Part shown: one piece after another, positions 49,107 to 57,763 of the stretch
Position numbering within the stretch: the first letter of the stretch is position 1
Layout of the letters: the number at the start of each line of letters is the position of its first letter
From: Bacteroidales bacterium
GTDB lineage: Bacteria > Bacteroidota > Bacteroidia > Bacteroidales > UBA932
Assembly: GCA_024401695.1 (NCBI GenBank)
Contig: JAKSKN010000001.1
Coordinates: forward strand, 1 to 64,000
Reading direction: 5' to 3'
Length of the DNA stretch: 64,000 bases
Notes under the pieces: model-generated
The model's input: only the letters and a program-made list of their open reading frames with translations
The model's database searches: none
Told to the model about the DNA's origin: nothing
Position numbers and translations under genes: made by a program

Positions 49107-51156
49107 TCTTGTCTTATTTGCCGGCTGCTCGAAAGAATGGCCGACCCACTGCGAGGAGACCGACCTGCAGGAATGCAGGGTGGCGGTAGTGCTGCCTCTT
49201 TCCGACGGGCAGGAGGCCGACTGGAAGCAGTGCCTCGGATTCTGCACCACATATCTGACACAGGCTTTCTGCAATACCGGTCTGGGAGTGAAACTCGTTT
49301 ATGAATGGTATGACGAGCAGTCTCCCGACCTGCAGGGCATAGCTTCCGAACTTGCTTCGCGCGGCGATATCAAAGCCGTGATCGGTGGCCTGCATTCCGA
49401 CAACGCAATGGTGCTTGCCGATGCCCTCAGCGAGAAGGACAAACCGTTCTTCACCCTTGCCACCACGGATCAGCTTGTGCGCGGATATTCATCCTGGGGC
49501 AATCTATGGGCGATGACTGAGACGGATATCACCCAGTGCGAGGTGATGCTGAGCAAGGTCATCCAATACGGGGCGAAGTCGGTAGCTCTCCTGGTAGGCG
49601 GTGAGAGCGCCTACGGACAGACCTTCACGGACTGGTTCCCGTTCCAGGCACAGGAACTCGGGGTTAAGAATGCGGGAGTTTTCTCATATTCCGGCGATGT
49701 CGAGGCGCAGACCCGTGCCGCATTATCTTCGGATGCCGATTATATACTGTGCGCTCCGAACAATGTGGATGAGCTTGAAAAGATTCTCAAGACTTACAAC
49801 GCTACGGAACATACCGCGAGGCTCCTGATGAGCGAGGCGGCATATTCCGGCGATGCCATTGAAAACCTTGGTGAACTGGCTGAAGGGATAGAAGGCGTAT
49901 GTTATAGCGCAGACCCTTCAAGCGGGTTCGAGGTGGCATACTCGGCAATCGTAGGACGTGTCCCTGTCCTCGGCGAGGCTCAGGTATATGACGCTGCGAT
50001 GCTTATCGGATACGCCTCGATGGTTCAGATGCTCCATAAAGGTATGAGCTTCAAGGATGCGATGTGTGAACTTGTGAGCGGAAGGGACAAGGTGGACAGT
50101 TTCTGGGGTACCGATGGTATGCTCCGCGTGACGAAGTCCCTCGCCTCCGGCGGGCATCCTGACGTGAACGGTGCTTCAGGAAGTCTGGACTTCGACGAGA
50201 AAGTCTTCACCAACGTACTCAAGACCTTCTATTGCAATTACATTGTCTACCAGCAGGAATATGTCGTGCTGGAGTACTGCTCAACCAAAGGTGACCGCAG
50301 GTCCGCACCGACGCTGGCCGAGTGGAACTGGAAGAATTCGAAGGCGCAGGACATCGAAGGAGGAGGCGATATCGTTTATCCGGCACTTGACAAGCGCTGG
50401 GCACTTCTTATAGCAACATCATCAGGATGGGACAACTACCGCCATCAGGTGGACGTGCTGAACATCTACCAGCAGCTCAAAGCCGGGGGCTACGATGACG
50501 ACCACATAGTGCTTGTAATCGAGGATGACCTGGCAAACAACACCGCCAATCCACAGAAGGGAGTGCTCTATTCCCGGATGGACGGAGTGAACGTGCACAA
50601 GGATGTCAAGGTGGATTATCACATATCTGATCTGAAACCGAATGATGTCAGGGAAATATTGCTGGGCAACAGGTCCGACAGGCTTCCTGCGGTGATAGAG
50701 TCGGACGAGGATGACAACATCTTCGTGTTCTGGTCGGGCCACGGGGCGCCGGGATATCTGGGTTTCGGGACATTCTCATATTCCAGGGACAATATGGAAT
50801 CCTGCCTTGCGGCGATGGATGAGAAAGGGCGGTTCCGTCAGGCTCTGTGGTTCATTGAGGCCTGCTACTCCGGTTCCGTAGCCAGGATGGCCGACAATCA
50901 CAGCCACACCATCATATTCACCGCGGCCGGAGAGGACGAGACATCCAAGGCCGACGAGTACAACCGCGACTGGAAAGTGTGGATGAGCAACCGCTTCTCC
51001 GCCACACTCCAGGACTGTATGAAGGACGAGCCGGATATGCCGCTGCGCGACCTGTATTACAGGCTCTTCCAGTCCACCGTCGGCTCGCACGTGCGCGTAT
51101 ATGGCATAGATGGATACGGAAGCCTTTATAAGCACTCGTTGGAGGAGATAATGTAG
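49060..51156 (+). CDS. Lipoprotein fusing type I periplasmic-binding fold to C13 legumain-like peptidase
   Basis: This 698-aa lipoprotein has lipobox LFAGC followed by SKEWP. Residues 40-380 form a branched-chain-amino-acid/receptor-type binding fold (RVAVVLPLSDGQEADWKQCL, AVIGGLHSDNAMVLADAL, LLVGGESAYGQTF). Residues about 440-690 form a C13 (legumain/GPI-transamidase) caspase-like domain: WALLIATSSGWDNYRHQVDV, HIVLVIEDD, the catalytic His in FWSGHGAPGYL and the catalytic Cys in WFIEACYSGSV. It probably cuts after Asn or Asp, at the outer membrane or periplasm, in response to a bound ligand; that link is inference. ATG 49060 lies within the preceding gene. Confidence 0.85.
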   Translation: MIHRADILSGALLLASLVLFAGCSKEWPTHCEETDLQECRVAVVLPLSDGQEADWKQCLGFCTTYLTQAFCNTGLGVKLVYEWYDEQSPDLQGIASELASRGDIKAVIGGLHSDNAMVLADALSEKDKPFFTLATTDQLVRGYSSWGNLWAMTETDITQCEVMLSKVIQYGAKSVALLVGGESAYGQTFTDWFPFQAQELGVKNAGVFSYSGDVEAQTRAALSSDADYILCAPNNVDELEKILKTYNATEHTARLLMSEAAYSGDAIENLGELAEGIEGVCYSADPSSGFEVAYSAIVGRVPVLGEAQVYDAAMLIGYASMVQMLHKGMSFKDAMCELVSGRDKVDSFWGTDGMLRVTKSLASGGHPDVNGASGSLDFDEKVFTNVLKTFYCNYIVYQQEYVVLEYCSTKGDRRSAPTLAEWNWKNSKAQDIEGGGDIVYPALDKRWALLIATSSGWDNYRHQVDVLNIYQQLKAGGYDDDHIVLVIEDDLANNTANPQKGVLYSRMDGVNVHKDVKVDYHISDLKPNDVREILLGNRSDRLPAVIESDEDDNIFVFWSGHGAPGYLGFGTFSYSRDNMESCLAAMDEKGRFRQALWFIEACYSGSVARMADNHSHTIIFTAAGEDETSKADEYNRDWKVWMSNRFSATLQDCMKDEPDMPLRDLYYRLFQSTVGSHVRVYGIDGYGSLYKHSLEEIM

Positions 51157-51212
51157 AAAATAATTATATTTGCATTGCTTAGGAATTATTGATAGCCCAA
51201 AAAGAGTACGAT

Positions 51213-51632
51213 ATGAGAAAATTACTGTCATTGTTTGCCATTGCCGCATTATTGATGATGCTTGGCGGCTGCTCAAAAGAAGAAAAAGATCCGGATCCTC
51301 CGGTGAATGAGGAACAAGTCTTTGGCGACGTAGAGTGCAGTTCTTGCCATACCCATTATAGGGTGAAAGGACAGACGTGGTCGGGAGCTGGCGTAGTCGA
51401 ACCATACACGGCCTACCCGTTTGCAAATAACACTTATTCCGTTTATACATTAGTTGACGGACAAGAAGATCAGTCCGTTCCTTTTTTTGTCTCAAGCAAT
51501 GGCCAGTACCTCAAATGGATCTGTGTGGGGAACAAGGATGGCGGAGTCTGCGGCAAAGAATTGAAAGTTGAATTCGATATCAAAGTAGAAGGAGTTATGC
51601 CTCGGACAAGAGATCACCTTCTTATTAAATAG
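51213..51632 (+). CDS. Small lipoprotein with Cys motifs
   Basis: This 139-aa lipoprotein has the lipobox MLGGC followed by SKEEKDPDPP. The mature part has VECSSCHTHYR and ICVGNKDGGVCGKEL, a zinc-ribbon-like or disulfide arrangement. The next gene, 12 nt later, encodes a clear relative. I do not recognise the family. It may be the third gene of the operon starting at 48147, although 56 nt separate it from the legumain-like gene. Confidence 0.65.
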   Translation: MRKLLSLFAIAALLMMLGGCSKEEKDPDPPVNEEQVFGDVECSSCHTHYRVKGQTWSGAGVVEPYTAYPFANNTYSVYTLVDGQEDQSVPFFVSSNGQYLKWICVGNKDGGVCGKELKVEFDIKVEGVMPRTRDHLLIK

Positions 51633-51644
51633 AACAAAGCAGAT

Positions 51645-51953
51645 ATGAAAAAACTTTTTTCTTTGCTTGCCATTGCCGCATTGATAATGGCCTGCGGCTG
51701 CTCGAAAGAAGAAAAAGACCCGGAGGCTCCCGAGAATTCTTTTGATAATACTCACACGTGCAGACTTTGCGGTCAAGAGTATATTAAGCGTAATGAGCCT
51801 TTCGGGAGTAATTTGAACTGGATTAACATATATGCCATTGTTGATGATGAACTGATACTGGTCGGTGGCAAATGTTCTGATGCTCATATAAATATCAAAT
51901 GTATCGGGAAAAATGAATATGGAACGCCTTGCAATGCTCCTATTCGTTTTTAA
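51645..51953 (+). CDS. Small lipoprotein with Cys motifs, paralogue
   Basis: This 102-aa lipoprotein has the lipobox MACGC followed by SKEEKDPEAPE. TCRLCGQEY and KCIGKNEYGTPCNAPI repeat the Cys spacing of the preceding protein, so the pair arose by duplication. A strong terminator follows. Confidence 0.65.
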   Translation: MKKLFSLLAIAALIMACGCSKEEKDPEAPENSFDNTHTCRLCGQEYIKRNEPFGSNLNWINIYAIVDDELILVGGKCSDAHINIKCIGKNEYGTPCNAPIRF

Positions 51954-51991
51954 TAGCATTGGGAAATAGAAAACGTTGATATGAAAAAGAT

Positions 51992-52026
51992 AGTGCGATG
52001 TCCGATGGTGGGCATCGCACTTTTTT
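51992..52026 (+). terminator. Intrinsic terminator
   Basis: AGTGCGATG/CATCGCACT stem (51992-52000 and 52013-52021) with a 12-nt loop, followed by TTTTT. It ends the plus-strand operon and touches the stop region of the convergent gene. Confidence 0.8.
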
Positions 52027-53308
52027 ACAGGTCTTTTGTCAGGTCAATGGAATAGACATTGGACAGGTCGTCGTGCATATTGAAGATCAGCGTCCGCTCC
52101 TGAGGATTATAGACGCAAGACCAGTCCGTCAGGTATCCTATCACATCCAGACCGAAATTGCCGTACTGCAGGCACCGCAAGGCTTCCTCTTCGCTCATCA
52201 CGGGTGAATAATGTCCCATCATATTGCCAACGCGTGTCTTGTGGGAGTATTCGCGCTGCCAATAATCAAAAATATGGGTTCTCTGAGCCTCGAGGTTGCA
52301 GTAATAGTTTTCTATGCTGTAATATTCGTAGGGCACCTGGGTATATGCCTCGTGCATAATGTAGTATCGATCCAGAGAAGTCAGTTCCAGGAGAACGTCA
52401 TTCCCATCACTGTCTTTCCAGTATTCCAGAATCCGGTACTCTCCGCTTGCGTCGGCGACAAGGAGATGGATATTTATAAACTGCTCCGTTGCCGTATAAT
52501 CAACGGAATGCAGAAAATCTATCGCCTCGCTGACCGTTGCACATCTGGATAATATATTGTAGAGCAGTCCCACAGTGGTCAGTTGCTTTTTACCAGTCTG
52601 CTGATCCGGTCCCCAGGGCCTTGGAGTTTTGTTTTCCATAGGATCCACGATTTCGTATTCTCCGGAATTCTGAAAGTAAGGGAGTTCGAATGCCGCAAGG
52701 CAGAAGCCCTTCTCGTTCATACCGTCCATCATATACATCGGCTGCAGGAGGAGCGAGGTGAGGTCCTGTGTTTCTTCTGGCCACACCGTCATTGTCACGC
52801 TCTTGTATTCCCCTGCCTTTACAGCCTTGTTGAATGATACGACCAGGGGTTGTGTATCTCCGTCAAAATTACGGCCGAACAGCAGTTCGTTCTCCTCGTT
52901 GTAGCACACGAAACCGGAGCAGGCGCTCGACTTAAGCGGTATGGGAAAATGCGGCGGATTACGGTACAATAAAGAATTGGCGCGCTTGTGCGACTCTTCA
53001 GAATCATAACGGGCCACACGGTTCGACGGCTCATATAGCAACTCGCCCCAATCCACATTTGCCATATTGTCCATATAATAGAGGGAATACGGTCCGATAT
53101 GACGGAATGAACGGAGTGTGGCTTCAGAGCCTTCAGGAATGCAGTTGGTTACGTCATAGCTCGCACCTGGAACCACCTCCCCCACCGACTTCAGTTCAAT
53201 GATGTTCAACTTGTTCTGGGGCTCCACGTCCGAATTCTTCTGACAGGAACAAATAAAAAGGCATCCAATGATTGAAACTGAAATTGCGATGATGGATTGA
53301 ATCTTCAT
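52025..53308 (-). CDS. Ntn-hydrolase lipoprotein (linear amide C-N hydrolase type)
   Basis: This 427-aa protein has a lipoprotein signal peptide (lipobox LFICSC followed by QKNSD). The mature protein contains SSACSGFVCYNEENELLFGR followed by NFD, the N-terminal nucleophile pattern of the choloylglycine-hydrolase/C45 group in which Cys is the nucleophile after processing. GMNEKGFCLAAFELPY is a second family block. Relatives cleave conjugated bile acids, N-acyl amides or acyl-homoserine-type amides. The substrate here is unknown. The Cys is about 120 residues from the start, so autocatalytic removal of a long pro-segment would be needed, or the anchor is part of the active form. Confidence 0.78.
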   Translation of the reverse strand: MKIQSIIAISVSIIGCLFICSCQKNSDVEPQNKLNIIELKSVGEVVPGASYDVTNCIPEGSEATLRSFRHIGPYSLYYMDNMANVDWGELLYEPSNRVARYDSEESHKRANSLLYRNPPHFPIPLKSSACSGFVCYNEENELLFGRNFDGDTQPLVVSFNKAVKAGEYKSVTMTVWPEETQDLTSLLLQPMYMMDGMNEKGFCLAAFELPYFQNSGEYEIVDPMENKTPRPWGPDQQTGKKQLTTVGLLYNILSRCATVSEAIDFLHSVDYTATEQFINIHLLVADASGEYRILEYWKDSDGNDVLLELTSLDRYYIMHEAYTQVPYEYYSIENYYCNLEAQRTHIFDYWQREYSHKTRVGNMMGHYSPVMSEEEALRCLQYGNFGLDVIGYLTDWSCVYNPQERTLIFNMHDDLSNVYSIDLTKDL

Positions 53309-53455
53309 AGTACTGATTTCGGGTTGATTTTCGTTGTAAATTTAAGAAAAAATCCGCGCAGCAGGAGATACTCCTCTTGCATATGATTTATAAAAAAAGT
53401 AACTTCGTGTTAAATACTGCTGTTGCAGTGTAGTGAAACCATATTCGTAATAATT

Positions 53456-53851
53456 ATGAAATTATTGATTCTTCTTCTGGCGATTCTCGCTCTTATCATT
53501 GTTTTAACTTTCACTCGTCATCTTTGGGAAAAGCCTAAGGATAAAGTGGATATGATAAAGAAATTCGACACTATCATCCAGCACGCATATTCTATTGAGA
53601 ATGACGGACGCCTGCTTGAACTTAGAGATAATTTCGTAAAGGTTGGCACCCGCAATGCAAATGGTCAGAAAGCATATATGGTCAAACAACGTCCCGGCAA
53701 TGAATTCAGAGTGTTGTACGAATGCCGTTATGACAGAGAATATTGCGATTTCAAATTCAATCACGTCTATCCTGACAGCTTTGACCAGAGCAAGATAATC
53801 GAAGAGTTTGAGAAAGAGATCAAGTCAAATCTTGTAAAGAGAAAACAGTAG
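53456..53851 (+). CDS. Membrane-anchored hypothetical protein
   Basis: This 131-aa protein has one N-terminal TM helix (MKLLILLLAILALIIVLTFT) and a soluble domain rich in charged and aromatic residues (KVGTRNANGQKAYMVKQRPG, YECRYDREYCDFKFNHVY). The family is unknown. A TAACTTCG -7-like element at 53399-53406 precedes it; ATG 53456 was preferred over an upstream ATG at 53423 because it starts the TM helix. Confidence 0.6.
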   Translation: MKLLILLLAILALIIVLTFTRHLWEKPKDKVDMIKKFDTIIQHAYSIENDGRLLELRDNFVKVGTRNANGQKAYMVKQRPGNEFRVLYECRYDREYCDFKFNHVYPDSFDQSKIIEEFEKEIKSNLVKRKQ

Positions 53852-53856
53852 GCAAT

Positions 53857-53880
53857 CCCACGAATGAATTCGTGGGTTTT
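53857..53880 (+). terminator. Intrinsic terminator
   Basis: CCCACGAAT/ATTCGTGGG stem with a 2-nt loop followed by TTTT. Confidence 0.75.
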
Positions 53881-53892
53881 CCCGGGCGAATT

Positions 53893-54504
53893 TCATAAGT
53901 CGATAATTGTATTTTCTCCTTCGAATTTGAGGTGCGGGGTGACATTCTCCAAAGGCCTGCCTGATTTCAAAAAGGACAAGGTGCTGATGAACTGGGTGGA
54001 GATCATTTCGCTTATCATTTCTTCCGAGTAATCATCCGGCGACTGCGTGGCGAGTACTGCAACTCCACAGGTGAAGGCCCAGAGTTGACGGTACAGAATC
54101 AGGATCTGACCGTCTGTCAATTGATACGCGTCCTTGATATTTCCCAGACAATTCAGTGCGGCTGCAGGAGCGTTGTCCAAGAGACTGTTCCCCCGTTCAA
54201 AAAACAGCTGGAAAATATTTTGCTCCTGCTTGGCAAAGCGGATGAGCCTCATTCCGTATTCCTTGAACGCCGGCTGGTAATCAAAAACGTCTTTCACATA
54301 GTCTGCGAACAAAGCGGCTGCAGCCTGCCTGACAGCAGTCTGGATTTCATCCATATCTTTGAAGACTGTGAATATTGGGCTGAGTGAGCACCCGAGCTGT
54401 TTGCTGAGAGCCCGTGCAGTAAGCGCTTCGACACCCTGCTTGCGAATGATTTCAAGCCCTGCTGCGGCAATGGCTTCCTTAGAGAAGAATGCAGATCTTG
54501 GCAT
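53893..54504 (-). CDS. TetR-family transcriptional regulator
   Basis: This 203-aa protein has an N-terminal HTH (FFSKEAIAAAGLEIIRKQGV, then LTARALSKQLGCSLSPIFTVF) and an all-helical C-terminal ligand domain. It is divergent from the acyltransferase gene. Two AACAnnTGTT palindromes lie between its own -7 box (TATATTTG, minus strand, 54535-54542) and its start, consistent with autorepression and control of the neighbour. Confidence 0.88.
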   Translation of the reverse strand: MPRSAFFSKEAIAAAGLEIIRKQGVEALTARALSKQLGCSLSPIFTVFKDMDEIQTAVRQAAAALFADYVKDVFDYQPAFKEYGMRLIRFAKQEQNIFQLFFERGNSLLDNAPAAALNCLGNIKDAYQLTDGQILILYRQLWAFTCGVAVLATQSPDDYSEEMISEMISTQFISTLSFLKSGRPLENVTPHLKFEGENTIIDL

Positions 54505-54509
54505 ACAAG

Positions 54510-54533
54510 AACATTTGTTTTAGAACATCTGTT
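54510..54533. promoter_or_regulatory. Twin palindromic candidate TetR operators
   Basis: AACATTTGTT (54510-54519) and AACATCTGTT (54524-54533) share the palindrome AACAnnTGTT, with centres 14 bp apart. They lie between the divergent TetR and acyltransferase genes. Confidence 0.6.
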
Positions 54534-54554
54534 ACAAATATATGAAATAAACAG

Positions 54555-54562
54555 TATATTTG
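54555..54562 (+). promoter_or_regulatory. -7 box of acyltransferase gene
   Basis: TATATTTG, 39 nt before the ATG at 54602. Confidence 0.55.
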
Positions 54563-54601
54563 CATTGATGACATACAAAAAAGTCATCTCGGAATAATAG
54601 T

Positions 54602-55702
54602 ATGAGGAAGAATTGGCTTGACAATCTGAGGTGGTTCACGGTGCTGCTGGTACTGCTGTACCACGTATTCTATTTCTATAACAACAAGGGGGTGTTCGGC
54701 GGTGTCGGCGGATTCAACCCCGACCCGATGAAGCAGCCACAGGACATCGTGATGTACATCCTGTATCCCTGGTTTATGATGCTGCTGTTCCTGCTTGCAG
54801 GTATCAGCGCCAGGTATTCGCTGGAAAAGCGCTCCGCAAAGGAGTTTCGCAAGTCGCGCACGCTCAAGTTACTGGTGCCCTCTACCATCGGCCTTTTGGT
54901 ATTCCAATGGACAACCGGATACTTCAATGTCAACTGCGGTGCGGAGCACCCCGATCTTTCGCAGGTTCCTGTTTTAATAAGATGGATGATCTACTCGGTC
55001 AGCGGAAGCGGTCCGCTCTGGTTCGCACAGGAGCTGTGGGTATTCTCGCTGCTGCTCCTGCTGATACGCAGGCTGGATGCCAATGACAAGTTCAGGAATC
55101 TCTGCGCAAAAGCATCTACGCCAATTATCATTCTGATGGGCGTGCTGATATGGTTCGGTTCGCAGTTTGTTATTATGAATCCGAAGCTGGAAAGCCTGGA
55201 CGGTATGTACAATCTTTACAGACCGGCAGCATACTTCATTCCGTTCCTGATGGGCTATTTCGTATTCTGCAACGACAGCGTCCTTGAGCGTGTGAAGGCG
55301 ATGTGCATTCCGATGACGGTGTGCGCCGTAGCAGCGTGCGTGGCGCTCTGCATCACAGGATGGGGGCGGGACTATACCTGTCCTCAGTACCTCTCCGGCT
55401 GGCTTAACTGCCTTTATGCCTGGCTGATGATACTTGCCGTGATGGGCATCTTCATGCGCTGGTTCGATGGCACGAACCGATTCTGCGCATATATGAACCG
55501 GAGCAGCTACGGCTTCTATGTGCTTCACTACAGCATACTCGTATCCTTCGGCTATATGTTCAAGTCATATACTCAGATGCCCGCTTGGCTCATATACATT
55601 GCACTGGCTGCCTCTGTGTTCACCCTGACACCGCTGCTGTATGAAATTCTGCGCCGCATACCTCTGCTGCGCTGGGCGATACTCGGAGAGAAACGCAAAT
55701 GA
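54602..55702 (+). CDS. Membrane acyltransferase (acyltransferase 3 family)
   Basis: This 366-aa inner-membrane protein has about ten helices and begins RKNWLDNLRWFTVLLVLLYH, with the conserved His of the acyltransferase-3 family. Such proteins transfer acetyl or other acyl groups to glycans or other envelope molecules. Here the gene is divergent from TetR and followed by two small genes, so it is probably an inducible modification enzyme. The acceptor is unknown. Confidence 0.85.
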   Translation: MRKNWLDNLRWFTVLLVLLYHVFYFYNNKGVFGGVGGFNPDPMKQPQDIVMYILYPWFMMLLFLLAGISARYSLEKRSAKEFRKSRTLKLLVPSTIGLLVFQWTTGYFNVNCGAEHPDLSQVPVLIRWMIYSVSGSGPLWFAQELWVFSLLLLLIRRLDANDKFRNLCAKASTPIIILMGVLIWFGSQFVIMNPKLESLDGMYNLYRPAAYFIPFLMGYFVFCNDSVLERVKAMCIPMTVCAVAACVALCITGWGRDYTCPQYLSGWLNCLYAWLMILAVMGIFMRWFDGTNRFCAYMNRSSYGFYVLHYSILVSFGYMFKSYTQMPAWLIYIALAASVFTLTPLLYEILRRIPLLRWAILGEKRK

Positions 55703-55712
55703 ATTTCAAGCA

Positions 55713-56141
55713 ATGAAACTGATAGATAAATACCTGCCATCTGATTACTGTGACAGTGTCTCCAAAAGGATTAAGCCGACGGAACCACTTTCTCCGGACA
55801 ATATTTTCGAAGAAATGTTCTGCAACTTTCCAAAACCGGTGGACTGGCTTTTCAAATTGCGGAATGCCATTGTGAAGCCTTTTGGCCTGCAGGGAGGCGG
55901 AGGATTCGGAAAGCTGATATCCGAACGAAACAATGAGGAAATCATACTCAGCAAGAATGACAAGCACCTGTGTTTCTGGGTCGGCATCTATTGTTCCCAG
56001 CCTCTGGATGGCTGGCAGGAAGCATCCGTCACGACTGTCGTAAAGTACAACAACCTTCTCGGAAGAATATACTTCATCGGGATATGGGTGTTTCACAAGC
56101 TGCTTGTGAAAGGCCTTTTCCGCAGAGCAATAAAAGATTAA
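55713..56141 (+). CDS. DUF2867-like hypothetical protein
   Basis: This 142-aa protein begins [16 protein letters not shown] and contains [25 protein letters not shown] and a C-terminal [20 protein letters not shown] that looks like the DUF2867 end, a SRPBCC-like fold. No function is established. It starts 10 nt after the acyltransferase stop and is immediately followed by a GNAT gene, so the three are probably one operon. Confidence 0.65.
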   Translation: MKLIDKYLPSDYCDSVSKRIKPTEPLSPDNIFEEMFCNFPKPVDWLFKLRNAIVKPFGLQGGGGFGKLISERNNEEIILSKNDKHLCFWVGIYCSQPLDGWQEASVTTVVKYNNLLGRIYFIGIWVFHKLLVKGLFRRAIKD

Positions 56142-56142
56142 A

Positions 56143-56889
56143 ATGAAAGATTCATCTCAATATCAAATCATTCGCATTGCCGACCGGCCGGAACTAAAAG
56201 AACGTGCGGCACAGTGGTTCTCTGAAAAGTGGAGCATTCCGAAGGAGGCATATCTGGAAAGTATCGAAGAGTCGTTCAATTCCATCGTGCCAAGTTGGTA
56301 CGTCTGCCTCGACGGTGAAGAGATTATTGCAGGAATGGGTGTCATTGAGAATGACTTCCACGACAGGAAGGACCTTGCCCCGAATGTCTGCGCCGTTTTT
56401 ACAGATGAAAGATATCGCTGCCGGGGCATTGCCGGAAGACTGCTCGATTTTGTCTGTAGAGATATGGCGGCGAAAGGCATCGAAACCCTTTATCTGCTGA
56501 CTGACCATACAGACTTCTATGAGAGGTATGGTTGGGAGTTCTATTGTTTGGCTATGGGAGATGGCGAGGATAAACCGTCAAGGATGTACATTCATCGACA
56601 GAATTTGGAAACTAAAAGATTGATTCTCCGTCCTTGGCTTGAATCGGACGCCGGGATGCTGTTCAAATATGCATCGGACCCCGACGTGGGGCCGCGCGCA
56701 GGATGGCCTCCGCATAAATCGGTGGAGGAAAGCCTTGAAATCATACGGACCGTCTTCAGCGGCGAAGGTATGTGGGCTGTCATCGACTATTGCTTCAACG
56801 TAAAGGGGTTCTCCGTTCTCTGGAGTGATTATTTCCCTGATAATCCCGCATCCGGCCGTGTGATGGAAATTTCTTCATTTAACTCTTGA
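56143..56889 (+). CDS. GNAT acetyltransferase with fused, eroded second GNAT domain
   Basis: This 248-aa protein has a full N-terminal GNAT domain (residues 1-145: [20 protein letters not shown] with the acetyl-CoA loop, and [10 protein letters not shown]). It continues through [12 protein letters not shown], the normal start of a RimJ/RimL-type acetyltransferase, but after about 60 residues jumps to [10 protein letters not shown] and [10 protein letters not shown], the C-terminal part of that family. The central catalytic portion is missing, and the end lacks KLGF. The fusion looks like a deletion between two neighbouring acetyltransferase genes. The first domain is probably still functional. 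Confidence 0.75.
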   Translation: MKDSSQYQIIRIADRPELKERAAQWFSEKWSIPKEAYLESIEESFNSIVPSWYVCLDGEEIIAGMGVIENDFHDRKDLAPNVCAVFTDERYRCRGIAGRLLDFVCRDMAAKGIETLYLLTDHTDFYERYGWEFYCLAMGDGEDKPSRMYIHRQNLETKRLILRPWLESDAGMLFKYASDPDVGPRAGWPPHKSVEESLEIIRTVFSGEGMWAVIDYCFNVKGFSVLWSDYFPDNPASGRVMEISSFNS

Positions 56890-56910
56890 CTCGTACCCTA
56901 CGGCAGTATA

Positions 56911-56918
56911 TATCTTTG
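56911..56918 (+). promoter_or_regulatory. -7 box of truncated MerR gene
   Basis: TATCTTTG with TTG at 56886-56888, 22 nt upstream; the promoter of the eroded gene remains intact. Confidence 0.5.
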
Positions 56919-56947
56919 CGGGCGTTAACAATCAGTGCACAGATGTC

Positions 56948-57073
56948 ATGAACAGCAATCGTTTGAAAATCGGGGAGTTCTCACGCCTTGGCAGAGTCAC
57001 GGTGCGGGCTCTGCGGCATTATGAGGAGATAGGTCTCCTGCGGCCGGAAATTTCTGCAGTTTTCAAAAGATGA
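56948..57073 (+). pseudogene. MerR-family regulator, truncated after the HTH
   Basis: The frame reads MNSNRLKIGEFSRLGRVTV followed by RALRHYEEIGLLRPE, which is the complete MerR helix-turn-helix and start of the wing. It then ends at TGA after ISAVFKR. The remainder of the DNA-binding wing, the coiled coil and effector domain (normally another 200 or more residues) are absent. The next 110 nt have no clear gene. Confidence 0.7.
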
Positions 57074-57183
57074 TTCCTTGTTTTTATTTCTCCAAAATAT
57101 GTCGTAGGACCAACAGCGAAGGCCGTTCCACTGGGACTCAAACTGAAGATAATAATGCCTGCATCCACATCTGGAGGGGAAGT

Positions 57184-57750
57184 TCACAACTTTTCAAACC
57201 ATTTATCGATTAGATAAATGATATAAATAGGAGCCCAAATAGGAACAAATATTATGGCCAAACACTTAATTAACACTAGAGTTGGCTTTTCGTCTATATC
57301 ATCAGTAAAAAATGGATCCTTAAATACTGCGCAACGAGACCACATAACATTATCGCACCCTAGGCAAAATAATATAACGAAGTCGTAATATTCCCCAGTC
57401 TCATATATGGCAAGCACTTTGCTTCCGCACTTAATGCAAACATTGCTTAATATGTAGGCACAGCTCACTCTACAATTTCCAGATAAGCGCATTGCTTTCA
57501 ACCACTCCCGAATATTTGCTTTTCGGTTGATCTGCAGATGTTCCGGTACAATTCCTTTTATTTGTTCCTCTTCTCGAATCCTGAGAGGCGCAAATTCGAA
57601 CCTGTCAAGTTCTTCATTGTAATGGGCAAGGATTTCTTTCAATCGCCTGTGGCGTTCCAGTTCTTCTTCCACCCAGTTTATGACACAAAATATTGCAAAA
57701 ACAACCGCATAAAAGGCATAAATCGACAATGTTATTATTAGTGTTTTCAT
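57184..57750 (-). CDS. Membrane protein with Cys-pair domain, unknown function
   Basis: This 188-aa protein has TM helices at both ends (residues 5-27 and about 158-182) and a central soluble part with VCIKCGSKVLAIYETGEYYD and LFCLGCDNVMW. The two CxxC pairs about 28 residues apart suggest a zinc ribbon. I do not recognise the family. It is 13 nt after the TPR protein gene and in the same direction, probably cotranscribed. Confidence 0.55.
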   Translation of the reverse strand: MKTLIITLSIYAFYAVVFAIFCVINWVEEELERHRRLKEILAHYNEELDRFEFAPLRIREEEQIKGIVPEHLQINRKANIREWLKAMRLSGNCRVSCAYILSNVCIKCGSKVLAIYETGEYYDFVILFCLGCDNVMWSRCAVFKDPFFTDDIDEKPTLVLIKCLAIIFVPIWAPIYIIYLIDKWFEKL

Positions 57751-57763
57751 ATAATCCAGTTGT

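Noticed and set aside
48147-51156. BMP lipoprotein plus binding-fold lipoprotein as an ABC importer operon
   Set aside because: No permease or ATPase genes flank them, and the second protein carries a protease domain, so a sensor or protease system is the better reading.
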